A DNA stretch of 55,548 nucleotides, taken from Clostridia bacterium (lineage in GTDB: Bacteria > Bacillota > Clostridia > Christensenellales > Aristaeellaceae). How positions within the stretch are numbered: the first letter of the stretch is position 1; each line of letters opens with the position of its first letter. Shown piece by piece: positions 32,657 to 41,822 of this stretch. The translations under genes and the position numbers were made by a program. The notes under the pieces were generated by a model, which made no database searches, was not told the DNA's origin, and saw only the letters and a list, made by a program, of their open reading frames with translations. The stretch is taken from positions 1 through 55,548 of the forward strand of contig JAFXUZ010000086.1 of NCBI GenBank assembly GCA_017524725.1, written 5' to 3'.

Positions 32657-33493
32657 TCAGTCTTTTCTTTTAAGAATCCAGATCAGGTTGCTTCTGTATT
32701 TTGAAGCAGTGGAAATATCCTTCAGGTCTTCCTTGTCCCCGTTGTATCCACGGTAGATGTCCAGAACTTCAAATCCGCAAAGCCTGGCCAGCAGGAACAT
32801 TTCCCACCGGGTGGTCTGCCGCATCCTCAGGGGACGGACGCGTTCGGAAATGACGCTGCCGTCAGCATCGAATTCTTCGAATTTCCAGTTGCCGTACATC
32901 TGCTGCGTATATGAATCGTAGGTAATGGCATTCCAGATCTTTTCCCGGTTCCCGGCGCTGTTCACATACTCAAGCCGGATTGTGTAATCCTCCGGAGTGG
33001 TCCGCATCTGCTCCGCCTGCAGGGGCGGCCAGGGATCGAAGGTGTTCAGGGTCAGGATGCCGCCCGGCAGCAGCTGTTCTCTGAGATTTAAAAGCGCCTT
33101 TTCCTGGAGTTCCTGGGTGGGCAGGTGCATAAAGCCGCTTCGGGCGATGATCGCAAGGGAATACTTGCGCCCGGAGGAGAAGACCGTCATATCCGCGGGA
33201 AAGATATTCAGCTTAAGGCCCAGTTGCTCCGCTTTGTCCCCGGCTACGCGGCACATCTCCTCCGAAAGATCGGTTCCGTCGATATCGACGCCTCTTTCAG
33301 CCAGGTACAGGAGTACCGCGCCCGTGCCGCAGGCGACATCCACGACCCCGTTCGAGCCGTACCTGCGCGCCAGATCAAGATAAAACTCACGGAAAATCTC
33401 GAGATGGTCGTCATGGGCGTACATCACTTCCAGGTAGCGATCGTAGTTTTCCGCCACGTCCCTGTAATCGTGAAGATCGGGCTTTCTTTCCAT
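32657..33493 (-). CDS. SAM-dependent methyltransferase, class I
   Basis: A 278-aa cytosolic protein with motif I VVDVACGTGAV (about 50-60), motif II region GTDLSEEMC and a post-motif segment PGGILTLNTFDPW. C-terminal half has EEFDADGSVISERVRPLRMR, resembling small-molecule methyltransferases. GGAGG is 8 nt before the ATG. Substrate unknown. It is convergent with the XRE-SOR gene. Confidence 0.85.
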   Translation of the reverse strand: MERKPDLHDYRDVAENYDRYLEVMYAHDDHLEIFREFYLDLARRYGSNGVVDVACGTGAVLLYLAERGVDIDGTDLSEEMCRVAGDKAEQLGLKLNIFPADMTVFSSGRKYSLAIIARSGFMHLPTQELQEKALLNLREQLLPGGILTLNTFDPWPPLQAEQMRTTPEDYTIRLEYVNSAGNREKIWNAITYDSYTQQMYGNWKFEEFDADGSVISERVRPLRMRQTTRWEMFLLARLCGFEVLDIYRGYNGDKEDLKDISTASKYRSNLIWILKRKD

Positions 33494-33545
33494 GCTGCTC
33501 TTCCTCCGTTTTTTAGGTGCGGTCGATTATTCCTTATTCTATATA

Positions 33546-33590
33546 CCTCGCGGGAATCCTTTTTGCTTATCTCGCGGGGGATTCTTTTTC
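33546..33590. repeat. Two imperfect 20-bp direct repeats upstream of the methyltransferase gene
   Basis: CTCGCGGGAATCCTTTTT and CTCGCGGGGGATTCTTTTT are separated by GCTTAT, about 23 bases apart. They lie between the methyltransferase and D-aminoacylase genes, 50-95 bases from the methyltransferase start. Function not known; possible regulator sites. Confidence 0.4.
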
Positions 33591-33769
33591 GGCTGTGAAG
33601 GCCGGCGTTTCATAATAAAAATTTACTCGTTTTTTTTTCGTGTTTATGCTATCATGGTCACGGAGAACAACGCAGGACAGGAACTGCTTCCGTTTTTCCG
33701 GGAAGAGCCCGGGAAAGACGGCTGTTCTTTCGCCCTGCTTTCGTTTTGCGCACGCCAGGGAGGACACAT

Positions 33770-35368
33770 ATGAGACAGCTTTTGAAAAACGCCAAAGTAT
33801 ACGACGGGACCGGCGCCGAGCCTTATCAGGCGGATATCCTGCTGGAAGAGGACCGCATTGCCTGGATCGCCGAAAAGATCGACGTACCGGCCGACAGCAT
33901 CATCGACCTGAAAGGCAAATCGATCTCCTCCGGTTTTATTGACGGGCATTCCCATAACGACTGGTTTGCCATCAAAAAGGATCCGCTTCCATATTTTCGT
34001 CCGTTCCTGAAACAGGGGATCACGACGTTCGTTGCCGGAAACTGCGGCATTTCCGAGATCGGATTTGAAAAGGGAAATCCGTATACGGACAGGATGGGCG
34101 GAGGGATCTTCAGCTTTGAGGATACCACCGGACAGTACGGTACGGCGGAAGAATACTTCCGGGCTGTAGACAGGCACATGCCCTGCAATCTGGCCCTGCT
34201 GGCCGGGCATTGCTCCGCCCGGGCGGCTGCCGGCGGCATTGAAAACAGGCCTCTTAAGCCGGAGGAAGAAAAACGGATGCTGGAGATCCTGGAACAGGCG
34301 CTCAAACAGGGTGCCGCGGGCATTTCCCTGGGGCTTATGTACAAGCCGGGACTGTTTGCGGACGTGGAGGAACTGAAAAAGGTGGCTGCCCTGTGCGTTA
34401 AGTATAATAAACCCCTGACTGTCCATCCCCGTGCGGAATCCAGGGTCTCCATGGCATACCCGCAGCTGCTCGGCCGCTCCCACCTGCTCAGGGCGGTGGA
34501 CGAACTTGTGGAAATATCAAAGGGCACAAACCTTAAACTGCATTATTCCCACGCGATCTTTGTAGGCCGGAAGACCCTGAAGGACAAGGACGAACTGCTG
34601 AAGATCTTTGAAAGCCTCCGGGCGGACGGCGTGGACGTGATGTTCGATATTTACAACGAGTGCCTCGGCGTATCCGTGATTACCGTGATCCTGCCGCCCT
34701 GGTATCAGGGAATGAGCGAAAAGGAACGCAAACAGCCGTTCACACAGCTCAAGCTGTCCGTGCTTGTGAAGGCTTCCAGCATGTTGCTCGGCTTCGGCTT
34801 CAAAGATATCCAGATCGCATACATCGGACCCGGTTATGAAAAGTACGAAGGGAAAACGGTCCATGAGATCGCCCGTGAAGAAGGCATTTCCGATCTGAAG
34901 GCGTACCTGATGCTGTGCGAAAAAAGCGGTTTTGTCGGCAGGGTTAATATGGGGCCGTATTCGACCCCGGAGATCATCAGCGCTTTTGAACATGATCCGT
35001 ATTGCCTGTACATGACCGACGCGTGGGTGGAGGATCACGGCGTCCAAAACCCCGCCATTTACGACTGCTATCCAAAGTTCCTCAGGGATTCCCTGCTCGG
35101 GACGGGGGATACCATGCCGAACACCATAAGGAAGATGACCGGCGCCATCGCGGACCGTTTCATGCTCCCGAAGCGCGGATATTTGAAAGAAGGATATTAC
35201 GCGGACCTGACCGTGTTCGACGAGGAGGCGCTGCGCAGCGGAACGCCGGACCGGGAAAGATCCTTTGGGATCGAAAAAGTGTTTATCAACGGAAGACTGG
35301 TGTACAGTGACAATCAGCTTGAGGAAAGAGCGCTTACCCATACAGGCCGCGCCATCCCCATCGTATGA
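33770..35368 (+). CDS. N-acyl-D-amino-acid deacylase (D-aminoacylase)
   Basis: A 532-aa amidohydrolase that removes acyl groups from N-acyl-D-amino acids. GFIDGHSHND supplies metal ligands H60 and H62; VAGNCGIS supplies the bridging Cys typical of D-aminoacylase; later motifs are LTVHPRAES, KLHYSHAIFVG and LYMTDAW with the catalytic Asp. The C-terminus has GYYADLTVFDEEALR, usual for the family. AGGGAGG is 7 nt before the ATG at 33770. The next gene is VanX-like, so the pair may recycle D-amino acids from peptidoglycan. Confidence 0.88.
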   Translation: MRQLLKNAKVYDGTGAEPYQADILLEEDRIAWIAEKIDVPADSIIDLKGKSISSGFIDGHSHNDWFAIKKDPLPYFRPFLKQGITTFVAGNCGISEIGFEKGNPYTDRMGGGIFSFEDTTGQYGTAEEYFRAVDRHMPCNLALLAGHCSARAAAGGIENRPLKPEEEKRMLEILEQALKQGAAGISLGLMYKPGLFADVEELKKVAALCVKYNKPLTVHPRAESRVSMAYPQLLGRSHLLRAVDELVEISKGTNLKLHYSHAIFVGRKTLKDKDELLKIFESLRADGVDVMFDIYNECLGVSVITVILPPWYQGMSEKERKQPFTQLKLSVLVKASSMLLGFGFKDIQIAYIGPGYEKYEGKTVHEIAREEGISDLKAYLMLCEKSGFVGRVNMGPYSTPEIISAFEHDPYCLYMTDAWVEDHGVQNPAIYDCYPKFLRDSLLGTGDTMPNTIRKMTGAIADRFMLPKRGYLKEGYYADLTVFDEEALRSGTPDRERSFGIEKVFINGRLVYSDNQLEERALTHTGRAIPIV

Positions 35369-35458
35369 TCTTTTCAGGGCAGGGGAGATATGACATCAGA
35401 TGCCGCGCGCCTTTGCCGGATCCCGCCGCCCGGGGCGGCGTGGGAAAGGAAATGAACG

Positions 35459-36088
35459 ATGCTGTCTGACAGTGCAGCCGGGTTTGTATCCGTCGGCGAA
35501 GCGATCCCGGATGTGATCCTGGAGATAAGGTATTATTCTACCTTCAATTTTATCGGCAGCAGGATCGACGGCTATGAGCAGCCCGTCGCGATGCTCACGC
35601 GGGAAGCGGCTTCATGCCTGAGGGATGTCAGTGGAGAATTGGCTTCCAAAGGATACCGCCTGAAGGTCTACGACGCATACCGCCCCCAGGGGGCTGTGGA
35701 TCATTTCATGCACTGGGCGGAAGACCTCGCGGATACCCGTATGAAGCCTTTCTTTTATCCCGATCTTGATAAAAGCGTCCTGATCCCCTGCGGGTATATC
35801 GCGAAACGATCCTCCCACAGCCGCGGCAGCACCGTGGACCTGACGCTTTTTGACATGCGCACCCAGAAAGAACTGGATATGGGCAGCCCCTTTGACTTTT
35901 TTGGGGAACGGAGCCATCCCGACTTTAACGGCGTCACAAAGACGCAGTATGCCAATCGCATGCTGCTGCGCGAAGTTATGCTTCGCTATGGATTTCTCCC
36001 GCTGAGGGAGGAATGGTGGCATTTTACTTTGGAGAAGGAACCGTTCCCGGACACATATTTTACATTTCCTGTCGGTTCTGCCCTGTGA
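35459..36088 (+). CDS. D-alanyl-D-alanine dipeptidase, VanX/DdpX-like
   Basis: A 209-aa zinc dipeptidase of peptidase family M15D. The residues align with VanX with a constant shift: R75 (YRPQ), H120 and D127 (SHSRGSTVDLTL), E185 and H188 (EEWWHFT). So all catalytic and zinc residues are present. No signal peptide, as in VanX. AAAGGA precedes the ATG by 8 nt. No vanHA or two-component genes are nearby, so a role in D-Ala-D-Ala turnover with the adjacent D-aminoacylase is more likely than glycopeptide resistance. Confidence 0.9.
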   Translation: MLSDSAAGFVSVGEAIPDVILEIRYYSTFNFIGSRIDGYEQPVAMLTREAASCLRDVSGELASKGYRLKVYDAYRPQGAVDHFMHWAEDLADTRMKPFFYPDLDKSVLIPCGYIAKRSSHSRGSTVDLTLFDMRTQKELDMGSPFDFFGERSHPDFNGVTKTQYANRMLLREVMLRYGFLPLREEWWHFTLEKEPFPDTYFTFPVGSAL

Positions 36089-36204
36089 CGGGTATTCCTG
36101 AAACTTCTCTGCGTGCACTTCATCCATCTGATACTTGCTCTCGATCGTTTTTCCCCCGGCATATCCTTCTGTTCGTCCTCGATCGGCATGGCGGTCCGCC
36201 TGCT

Positions 36205-37005
36205 TCAGGGACCGGTATCGCAGAAGCTCACAACCCGATCGTAAAAATCCTTCGCTTCCTCAAACGCGCCGTGCCCGAGTCCTTCATATACATAAAGTCT
36301 GCTCCCGGCGATCCCCCTGTTCAATTCGAGGGCAGCCTCGTTTCCGACTGTCCTGTCATCGCTGCCGGCGATAATGAGGGTCGGACAGGTGATTTTTGAC
36401 AAGCTTTCGCGTCCGTCGAAGTTCAGTATGGCGCAGGCGTTTTTCATAAACCGTTCATAACCGGACGGTTTTGTGAACCTCGCCAGAAGGGAAAGGTACT
36501 TCCTGTTTTTTCGCAGATATTTTTCCGAGTACATTTTCTCTGCGGTGTCCGCCATCAGCGTCGCATGGTCCCCGTTTTTCGCCATTTCCATCCAGCCTTT
36601 GACCGCGGCCTGTACAGTAACGTTGGCGTTCGGCGCGGTGACCGCCAGGATCAGCTTTGACACCGTATCCGGATGCCGTACCGCTATGCACTGGGCGATC
36701 ATCCCGCCCTGTGAAACGCCCATCAGGCATGCACGTTCGATGCCAAGGCTCCGCATGACCAAAACCTGGTCGTCCGCCATATCTTCCATGGCGTATCCTT
36801 CCGGCATTTCGTTTTTCCTGCTGAACATATATACGGTATAATCCCGGAGGAATTTCCTGTATGGCAAAGACAGGACAGGCGCTTTTCCCTTCACAGTCGC
36901 CAGGCCGTCTGACAGGCCCGGCAGGACAACCAGTTTCCTTTCGCCTTTTCCGAAGCAAGCGTAATACATATCCGTATTGCCGACGGGCACACAGCCGTTT
37001 TTCAT
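36205..37005 (-). CDS. Alpha/beta hydrolase
   Basis: A 266-aa protein with the nucleophile elbow GVSQGG (S98), an acid in IIAGSDDRT (D216 or D217) and His in GLGHGAFEE (H245). The start has GGAG a few bases upstream of the ATG. No signal peptide. Substrate unknown; the pattern is closest to esterases and peroxidase-like hydrolases of small molecules. A run of 12 C lies about 90 bases upstream of its start and could affect its expression. Confidence 0.88.
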   Translation of the reverse strand: MKNGCVPVGNTDMYYACFGKGERKLVVLPGLSDGLATVKGKAPVLSLPYRKFLRDYTVYMFSRKNEMPEGYAMEDMADDQVLVMRSLGIERACLMGVSQGGMIAQCIAVRHPDTVSKLILAVTAPNANVTVQAAVKGWMEMAKNGDHATLMADTAEKMYSEKYLRKNRKYLSLLARFTKPSGYERFMKNACAILNFDGRESLSKITCPTLIIAGSDDRTVGNEAALELNRGIAGSRLYVYEGLGHGAFEEAKDFYDRVVSFCDTGP

Positions 37006-37092
37006 AATTCTCCGATCCGGCCTGAAATTTCCAGGTCAATAATTCACAGGCAGCGCTGACCTTGCTCAACAGAAGCGGGATGGATGCGCCTA

Positions 37093-37104
37093 CCCCCCCC
37101 CCCC
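37093..37104. repeat. 12-base C homopolymer
   Basis: Twelve C in a row lie between the start of the alpha/beta hydrolase gene (minus strand) and the methyltransferase fragment (plus strand). Runs of this length are prone to slipped-strand mutation and are used for phase variation in other bacteria. Confidence 0.95.
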
Positions 37105-37105
37105 G

Positions 37106-37435
37106 ATGCAAATACGGGAATGGAAGCGGGGCATAAACGGATCCAAAGACGAGATACAGCGGTCAAAGCGGCAACGGGGAAAGGAATTGGTCTTTGATAC
37201 AGCGGCGGATTCATATGAAAAGATCCGGCTCGGATATCAGGATGAGCTTTACGACGCTCTAAAGTCCTATTGCTTTCTCGGCTCCGAAAGCCGCGCGGTC
37301 GAAGTGGGGATCGGGGGAAGCCGGGCAACGCTGCCCGTTTTGAGAACGGGATGCTATGTGACCGTCGTGGAAAACAAAAATGAATCCCGTATCCAGTCTC
37401 TTTCCCGCTGCCCGGTCATTTCAGTTTGTTTCTGA
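37106..37435 (+). pseudogene. N-terminal fragment of a class I methyltransferase
   Basis: The part RGKELVFDTAADSYEKIRLG, then VEVGIGGSRATLPVLRTGCYVT, matches the start of SAM-dependent methyltransferases with motif I (VEVGIGGS). After about residue 92 the sequence leaves the family and runs over the 3' end of the YcxB-like gene, so the C-terminal two thirds are missing. No clear ribosome binding site. Deletion or rearrangement next to the homopolymer is likely. Confidence 0.6.
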
Positions 37436-37982
37436 GGGCGATCCGGGGGCTCACCCTGCATTTGTCCTTTCCAAGGCAGGCGACGATCATGTTCCATAAT
37501 TCTTCGTCCGGTGCGTTTGCCTGCCCGTCCGGCAGCAGGAAAGCCTTTACCGGGCTTGCATACAGGTAGATGCATCCCGGCATGCGGAAAGCCTGCCGGG
37601 CCTCTTCCCATGGTATGGTCGCGACCTCACCGGGTTTATTGTCGTTCATGACGGTGATGTCCCGCATCCTGAGCGTTACCGTATAAACGCGCCTGCCCTT
37701 GCCCAGGTGCCACTTCTCCGCCTGCAGGTTGACCTGTGACAGAAACATGCCGATGTACACGATCGGCAGTCCCAGGCCGATTGCCAGCAGGACCGCGGCG
37801 ATCATACCGGACTCTTGCTTCCTGGTCATCAGCGCCGCGAAGGCGAACGCGCACAGGATCAGGGCGAATACAGCCGGCCTCAGCCAGCGTTTCCTAAGCC
37901 TGAACATGTCAAACCTAGCGAACCGCCTGAACGTCCTCTCATCCAGCCTGACCGGTATCACGATCGTCTGTGCGCTTGCCAT
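37416..37982 (-). CDS. YcxB-like membrane protein
   Basis: A 188-aa protein starting at ATG 37982 (GGAGG 9 nt upstream; the frame is open further upstream without a site). Two membrane segments are at about 38-55 and 62-80, followed by a cytoplasmic domain with TLRMRDITVMNDNKPGEVATIPWEEARQ and GCIYLYASPVKAFLLP, typical of the YcxB-like C-terminal family of unknown function. Its 3' end overlaps the methyltransferase fragment. Confidence 0.7.
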   Translation of the reverse strand: MASAQTIVIPVRLDERTFRRFARFDMFRLRKRWLRPAVFALILCAFAFAALMTRKQESGMIAAVLLAIGLGLPIVYIGMFLSQVNLQAEKWHLGKGRRVYTVTLRMRDITVMNDNKPGEVATIPWEEARQAFRMPGCIYLYASPVKAFLLPDGQANAPDEELWNMIVACLGKDKCRVSPRIALRNKLK

Positions 37983-38158
37983 CCGCCGCCGCCTCCCGTA
38001 TGCTTTTCTTACGGCTGATCCGCCGTGCCGGGTAAAGTATACAACCATTTCCCCGCGGCCGCAAGTGCCGCGGGGAGGCAGGAAACGAAGTTCCGCCTGG
38101 GGCTGTTTTTCGTCCTGTTGGTTTTTTGCTGTATTTATCACATTGTGCTAATTTTGTG

Positions 38159-38187
38159 TGGACTTTTCCGTCTGAATGTGTTATGAT
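38159..38187 (+). promoter_or_regulatory. Promoter of the TRAP operon
   Basis: TGGACT, 17 bases, TATGAT, about 113 bases before the dctP ATG. The leader contains an AAACGGC/GCCGTTT hairpin near 38228-38248. No other feature was seen in the gap between 37983 and 38299. Confidence 0.55.
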
Positions 38188-38299
38188 ATTTTAAGTTAAA
38201 CAGTTTATGTCAAGCAATCCGCGGAACTGAAACGGCTGCGGCCGTTTTGGAAATATGCGGCAATGCCGTGAATCAAATATTTTAGGAGGAATACCACAC

Positions 38300-39286
38300 A
38301 TGAAGAAACTGATCGGCCTGCTCCTTGCCCTGATCATGCTTGCCGGCTGCACCGCCTCCCTGGCGGACACGGTCACCCTGACCTACGCTGAAGTGAACCC
38401 CATCGAGGGCACCATCGTCGGCGAACTGGCTCGCGCTTTCAAAACCAAGGTCGAAGAACTTTCCGGCGGCACCGTGCTGATCGATATCCAGGCCAGCGGC
38501 GTGCTCGGCGCCGAAGACCAGATCCTCGACAATCTGCTGGGCTACGGCACAGTGACCGACATTTGCCGCATCTCCGCTTTTGCGCTCAGTCAGTATGGCT
38601 GCACCAAGGCGACGCTGCTTTCCCTGCCCTATGTGTTTGAAAACCGTGACCATTTCTGGAACTTCGCGACCAGTGACCTGGCCAAGGAATTCCTGAATGA
38701 ACCGCAGACCATCGGCCTGCCCCTGCGCGGACTGTGCTACGGCGAAGAAGGCTTCCGTCATTTCTTCTTCAAGAACCCCGTCACTGACATCACCTCCCTG
38801 AAGGGCCTCAAGATCCGCGTTTCTTCCGACCCGGTCATGACCGGTCTGGTTAAAGGCCTGGGCGCCTCTGCGACCACAGTCCCGTTCACCGAGCTCTACA
38901 GCGCGCTGCAGACCGGCGTGGTGGACGCTGCCGAACAGCCCACCGCCAACTACAAGTCCAACGCCTTCCAGGAGGTCGCTCCCTATTTCATGATGGACGG
39001 CCACACCCTGGGCGCCGTGCAGCTGATCATCACCGATACCGCCTGGAACAAGCTCTCTGCCGAACAGCAGGCGTGGGTGCAGGAAGCTGCCGATTACGCT
39101 TCCCAGGTCTGCCGTCAGGTGAGCGAATCCAAGGAAGCTGAGACCCTTGAAGCTCTGAAGGCCGAAGGCGTCACTATCATTGAAGTCGCCGACAAGACCC
39201 CGTGGATCGAGGCCGTGAAGGATGTCGTTTCTGCCAACATCAACGGCGAAGACGCAGCTTACCAGCAGCTACTGGACCTCAAGTAA
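38300..39286 (+). CDS. dctP: TRAP transporter solute-binding protein, DctP family
   Basis: A 328-aa secreted protein that captures an organic acid and hands it to the DctQM permease. Signal peptide with lipobox LAGC (Cys17), so probably a lipoprotein. The DctP pattern is clear: GYAEVNP-like start, LKGLKIRV followed by PVMTGLVKGLGASATTVPFTELYSALQTGVVDAAEQP, which holds the conserved Arg that binds carboxylates and the P-E-Q region. AGGAGGA is 9 nt before the ATG. A hairpin after the gene separates it from dctQM. Confidence 0.93.
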   Translation: MKKLIGLLLALIMLAGCTASLADTVTLTYAEVNPIEGTIVGELARAFKTKVEELSGGTVLIDIQASGVLGAEDQILDNLLGYGTVTDICRISAFALSQYGCTKATLLSLPYVFENRDHFWNFATSDLAKEFLNEPQTIGLPLRGLCYGEEGFRHFFFKNPVTDITSLKGLKIRVSSDPVMTGLVKGLGASATTVPFTELYSALQTGVVDAAEQPTANYKSNAFQEVAPYFMMDGHTLGAVQLIITDTAWNKLSAEQQAWVQEAADYASQVCRQVSESKEAETLEALKAEGVTIIEVADKTPWIEAVKDVVSANINGEDAAYQQLLDLK

Positions 39287-39313
39287 CCGACAGGTATCTG
39301 TAGGTTTCCCTAA

Positions 39314-39349
39314 GGGGATGTGGGGCAGCCCCACATCCCCCTTTATATT
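39314..39349 (+). terminator. Hairpin between dctP and dctQ, probable partial terminator
   Basis: GGGGATGTGGGG and CCCCACATCCCC (12 bp) around a 3-base loop, followed by CTTTATATT. The T-run is broken, so readthrough into dctQM is likely; such hairpins raise binding-protein mRNA over permease mRNA. Confidence 0.75.
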
Positions 39350-39372
39350 CCCGCAAGAGAGGAGTGCTTGCT

Positions 39373-39921
39373 TTGCCTGACGCAAAAGTCCCCGGTTTTT
39401 TCCGATCACTGGAAAAGATCAAGCCTCTTTACGACTGGACGTACAAAATCCTGATGTTCGTCTGCAAGATCCTTCTGATCGGCGACATCGTGATCACCTG
39501 CTGGTCTGTCGCGGGCCGGTACATTCCCTTTATCACCGACCCGCACTGGAGTGAGGAGATCGTTCTGACGCTGATGGTCTATATGACTGTATTGTCCGCG
39601 AGCCTCGCTATCCGGAGGGCAGCCCATATCCGTATGACTGCGTTTGACCGTTATCTGCCTGAAAAAGTGGTCAAAGTGCTGGATGTGCTGGCCGATATCG
39701 CAGTGATGGTACTGGGCATCTATCTGGTCATATACGGCATCCGCTTCTGCAATTCGCCGCTGAGTGTCCGGGGCAAGTACGCCTCCATCCCGGTACTCAG
39801 TAAGTTCTGGCAGTATCTGCCCGTGCCGGTAGCCGGCGTGAGCATGATCATATTCGAGCTGGAACAGGTCTTCCTCCATCTGGAAGCCTTCTGGCTGCCC
39901 AAGAAAAAGGAGGCGGTCTGA
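39373..39921 (+). CDS. dctQ: TRAP transporter small permease, DctQ family
   Basis: A 182-aa membrane protein with four membrane segments. HWSEEIVLTLMVYMTVLSASLAIRRAAHIRM is the DctQ hallmark (WSEE followed by AxxxxxxxHI). The start is TTG 39373, 8 nt after GAGGAG; an upstream GTG overlaps the site. It lies 87 bases after dctP and 2 bases before dctM. Confidence 0.9.
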   Translation: MPDAKVPGFFRSLEKIKPLYDWTYKILMFVCKILLIGDIVITCWSVAGRYIPFITDPHWSEEIVLTLMVYMTVLSASLAIRRAAHIRMTAFDRYLPEKVVKVLDVLADIAVMVLGIYLVIYGIRFCNSPLSVRGKYASIPVLSKFWQYLPVPVAGVSMIIFELEQVFLHLEAFWLPKKKEAV

Positions 39922-39923
39922 TT

Positions 39924-41228
39924 ATGAATCCAGAGACCCTTTCAACTCTGATCCTGTTGGGCTCGTTCCTGGTCATGATCCTGCTGCGCTTCCCGATCGC
40001 TTATGCGGTCGGCCTCTCCACACTGTTCTGCATGATGTCGATGGGACAGCCCCTGCAGACGATCTCCCAGCAGATGGTCAAGGGTGTTTGGTCATTCTCT
40101 CTGATGGCGGTCCCATTCTTTATAACGATGGGTGTGCTGATGGGTACCGGCGGTATATCGGACAAGCTGATTGCTTTGGCAAACTCACTGGTCGGATGGA
40201 TGCGCGGCGGCCTGGCCATGGTAAACATCGTGGCGTCCTATTTCTTTGGCGGTATCTCCGGCTCCGCTTCTGCCGACACTGCGTCCCTGGGTTCCATCCT
40301 GATCCCTATGATGGTGGACGAAGGTTATGACGCAGACTTTTCCACTGCGGTCACCATCACATCCTCCTGTGAAGGCCTGCTGGTACCTCCCAGCCACAAC
40401 ATGGTCATCTACGCCACCACTGCCGGCGGCATTTCTGTCGGTGCGCTGTTTATGGCCGGCTATATGCCAGGCGCCATCCTCGCCGTATCTCTGATGGTCG
40501 GTTCCTACATCATCTCCGTCAAACGCAATTATCCCAAGGGCGAGCGTTTTTCCTTTGTGAATTTTTTCAAGCAGCTTGGCAAGAGTATATGGGCACTGCT
40601 GGCTGTCCTCATAGTCGTGTTCGGTGTGGTCGGTGGTGTATTTACCGCAACGGAGTCTGCGGCCATCGCTGTCGTATATTCGCTGCTGGTATCCGTGTTC
40701 ATCTATAAGGGCCTCAACTGGAAAGGGGTCTGGAAGTCACTTGAGAGCTGCGTGGAGACTCTGTCCATTGTTCTTATCCTGATCGCGTTTTCTGCCGCTT
40801 TCGGCAACTGTCTGACACTTTTGCACGTACCGGCCAAGGCGGCCAGCCTGATCACGTCTATTTCCTCCAACCCCATCGTGATTTCCCTGCTGCTCAACCT
40901 GATCCTTCTCATCCTGGGCATGATCATGGATATGGCGCCGATCATCCTGATCGCGACGCCGATCCTGCTGCCGGTCGCCATGTCCGTAGGCATCAACCCG
41001 ATCCAGTTCGGCATCATGGTGGTGCTCAACTGCGGCATCGGCCTGCTGACACCGCCTGTCGGCGCGGTACTGTTCATCGGTTCCGCCGTTGCCAAGCGTC
41101 CCATGGAAAAGGTCGTCCGAGCGACACTGCCGTTCTACCTGTGTATGCTGGTGGCACTCCTGCTGATCACATTCATCCCGCAGATCAGCCTGTGGCTGCC
41201 CAGCGTTACCGGGTACAACATCGGATGA
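39924..41228 (+). CDS. dctM: TRAP transporter large permease, DctM family
   Basis: A 434-aa membrane protein with about 12 membrane segments. FPIAYAVGLS, GGISGSASADTASLGSILIPMM, and GMIMDMAPIILIATPILLPVA are DctM hallmarks; the Asn/Ser/Thr-rich loops hold the sodium and substrate sites. AAAGGAGG precedes the ATG at 39924. With DctP and DctQ it forms a Na+-driven uptake system for an unknown organic acid. Confidence 0.95.
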   Translation: MNPETLSTLILLGSFLVMILLRFPIAYAVGLSTLFCMMSMGQPLQTISQQMVKGVWSFSLMAVPFFITMGVLMGTGGISDKLIALANSLVGWMRGGLAMVNIVASYFFGGISGSASADTASLGSILIPMMVDEGYDADFSTAVTITSSCEGLLVPPSHNMVIYATTAGGISVGALFMAGYMPGAILAVSLMVGSYIISVKRNYPKGERFSFVNFFKQLGKSIWALLAVLIVVFGVVGGVFTATESAAIAVVYSLLVSVFIYKGLNWKGVWKSLESCVETLSIVLILIAFSAAFGNCLTLLHVPAKAASLITSISSNPIVISLLLNLILLILGMIMDMAPIILIATPILLPVAMSVGINPIQFGIMVVLNCGIGLLTPPVGAVLFIGSAVAKRPMEKVVRATLPFYLCMLVALLLITFIPQISLWLPSVTGYNIG

Positions 41229-41350
41229 ACTTTCTGATGGAATATTTCGCTTTGCATCTGCCGGGAGTACCATTTCAAACGTATCAAGAGATGGAAGCGC
41301 AGAATGCCTGCAGGGCTTCAACATCGATAAGTGAAATGTAGGCAATTACA

Positions 41351-41587
41351 ATGACGAACGCTAATAAAGAACTCTCACAAGGCGAACCGGATCAGGTAAG
41401 GGGCGGGCTGATCGTGAAAGAAAACGACGACAGCAAGTTCTGGCTGATCCGACAGGACGGGACGGTATATGCTCCGGCTCCCAATTTGGAAAAAGCCCTG
41501 GAATTTGCCAGGACCCTCAGTCTGAGTACCGAAGTCATCACCCGGGAGGAATATGTGAAGCGCTTTGGACGCGAACTCGTCTGGTGA
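41351..41587 (+). CDS. Small 78-aa unknown protein
   Basis: The translation is acidic and protein-like, with GLIVKENDDSKFWLIRQDGT and EYVKRFGREL. No signal peptide or known motif. The ribosome binding site is weak (TAGG about 9 nt upstream). It lies 122 bases past dctM on the same strand and may be the end of that operon. Confidence 0.5.
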   Translation: MTNANKELSQGEPDQVRGGLIVKENDDSKFWLIRQDGTVYAPAPNLEKALEFARTLSLSTEVITREEYVKRFGRELVW

Positions 41588-41767
41588 CATAATATATTCC
41601 GGCTTATGAAGGATTCTGACGGCAATAACGGTTTTTTTGAATCGGTTCCGTCCCCGAACAAACACTGGAAATAATATCCCAAATGAGTTTTACGGCACCT
41701 TGTCCGGAGGGGCAGGGTGCCTTTCCATACGAGTTTTCTGTTCAGAAGCTGAAAGAACGAAGCCGGG

Positions 41768-41796
41768 TTGTTCAGGCACGGAAAAGATGATATAAT
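41768..41796 (+). promoter_or_regulatory. Promoter of the Mbeg1-like gene
   Basis: TTGTTC, 17 bases, TATAAT, 26 bases before the ATG at 41823. A GGCACC/GGTGCC hairpin at about 41695-41722 lies upstream and may end the preceding transcript. Confidence 0.6.
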
Positions 41797-41822
41797 AACC
41801 CGGATTAAAGGAAAACTTTACT

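Noticed and set aside
35459..36088. Glycopeptide resistance operon
   Set aside because: A VanX-like gene is present, but vanH, vanA-type ligase and regulators are absent around it.
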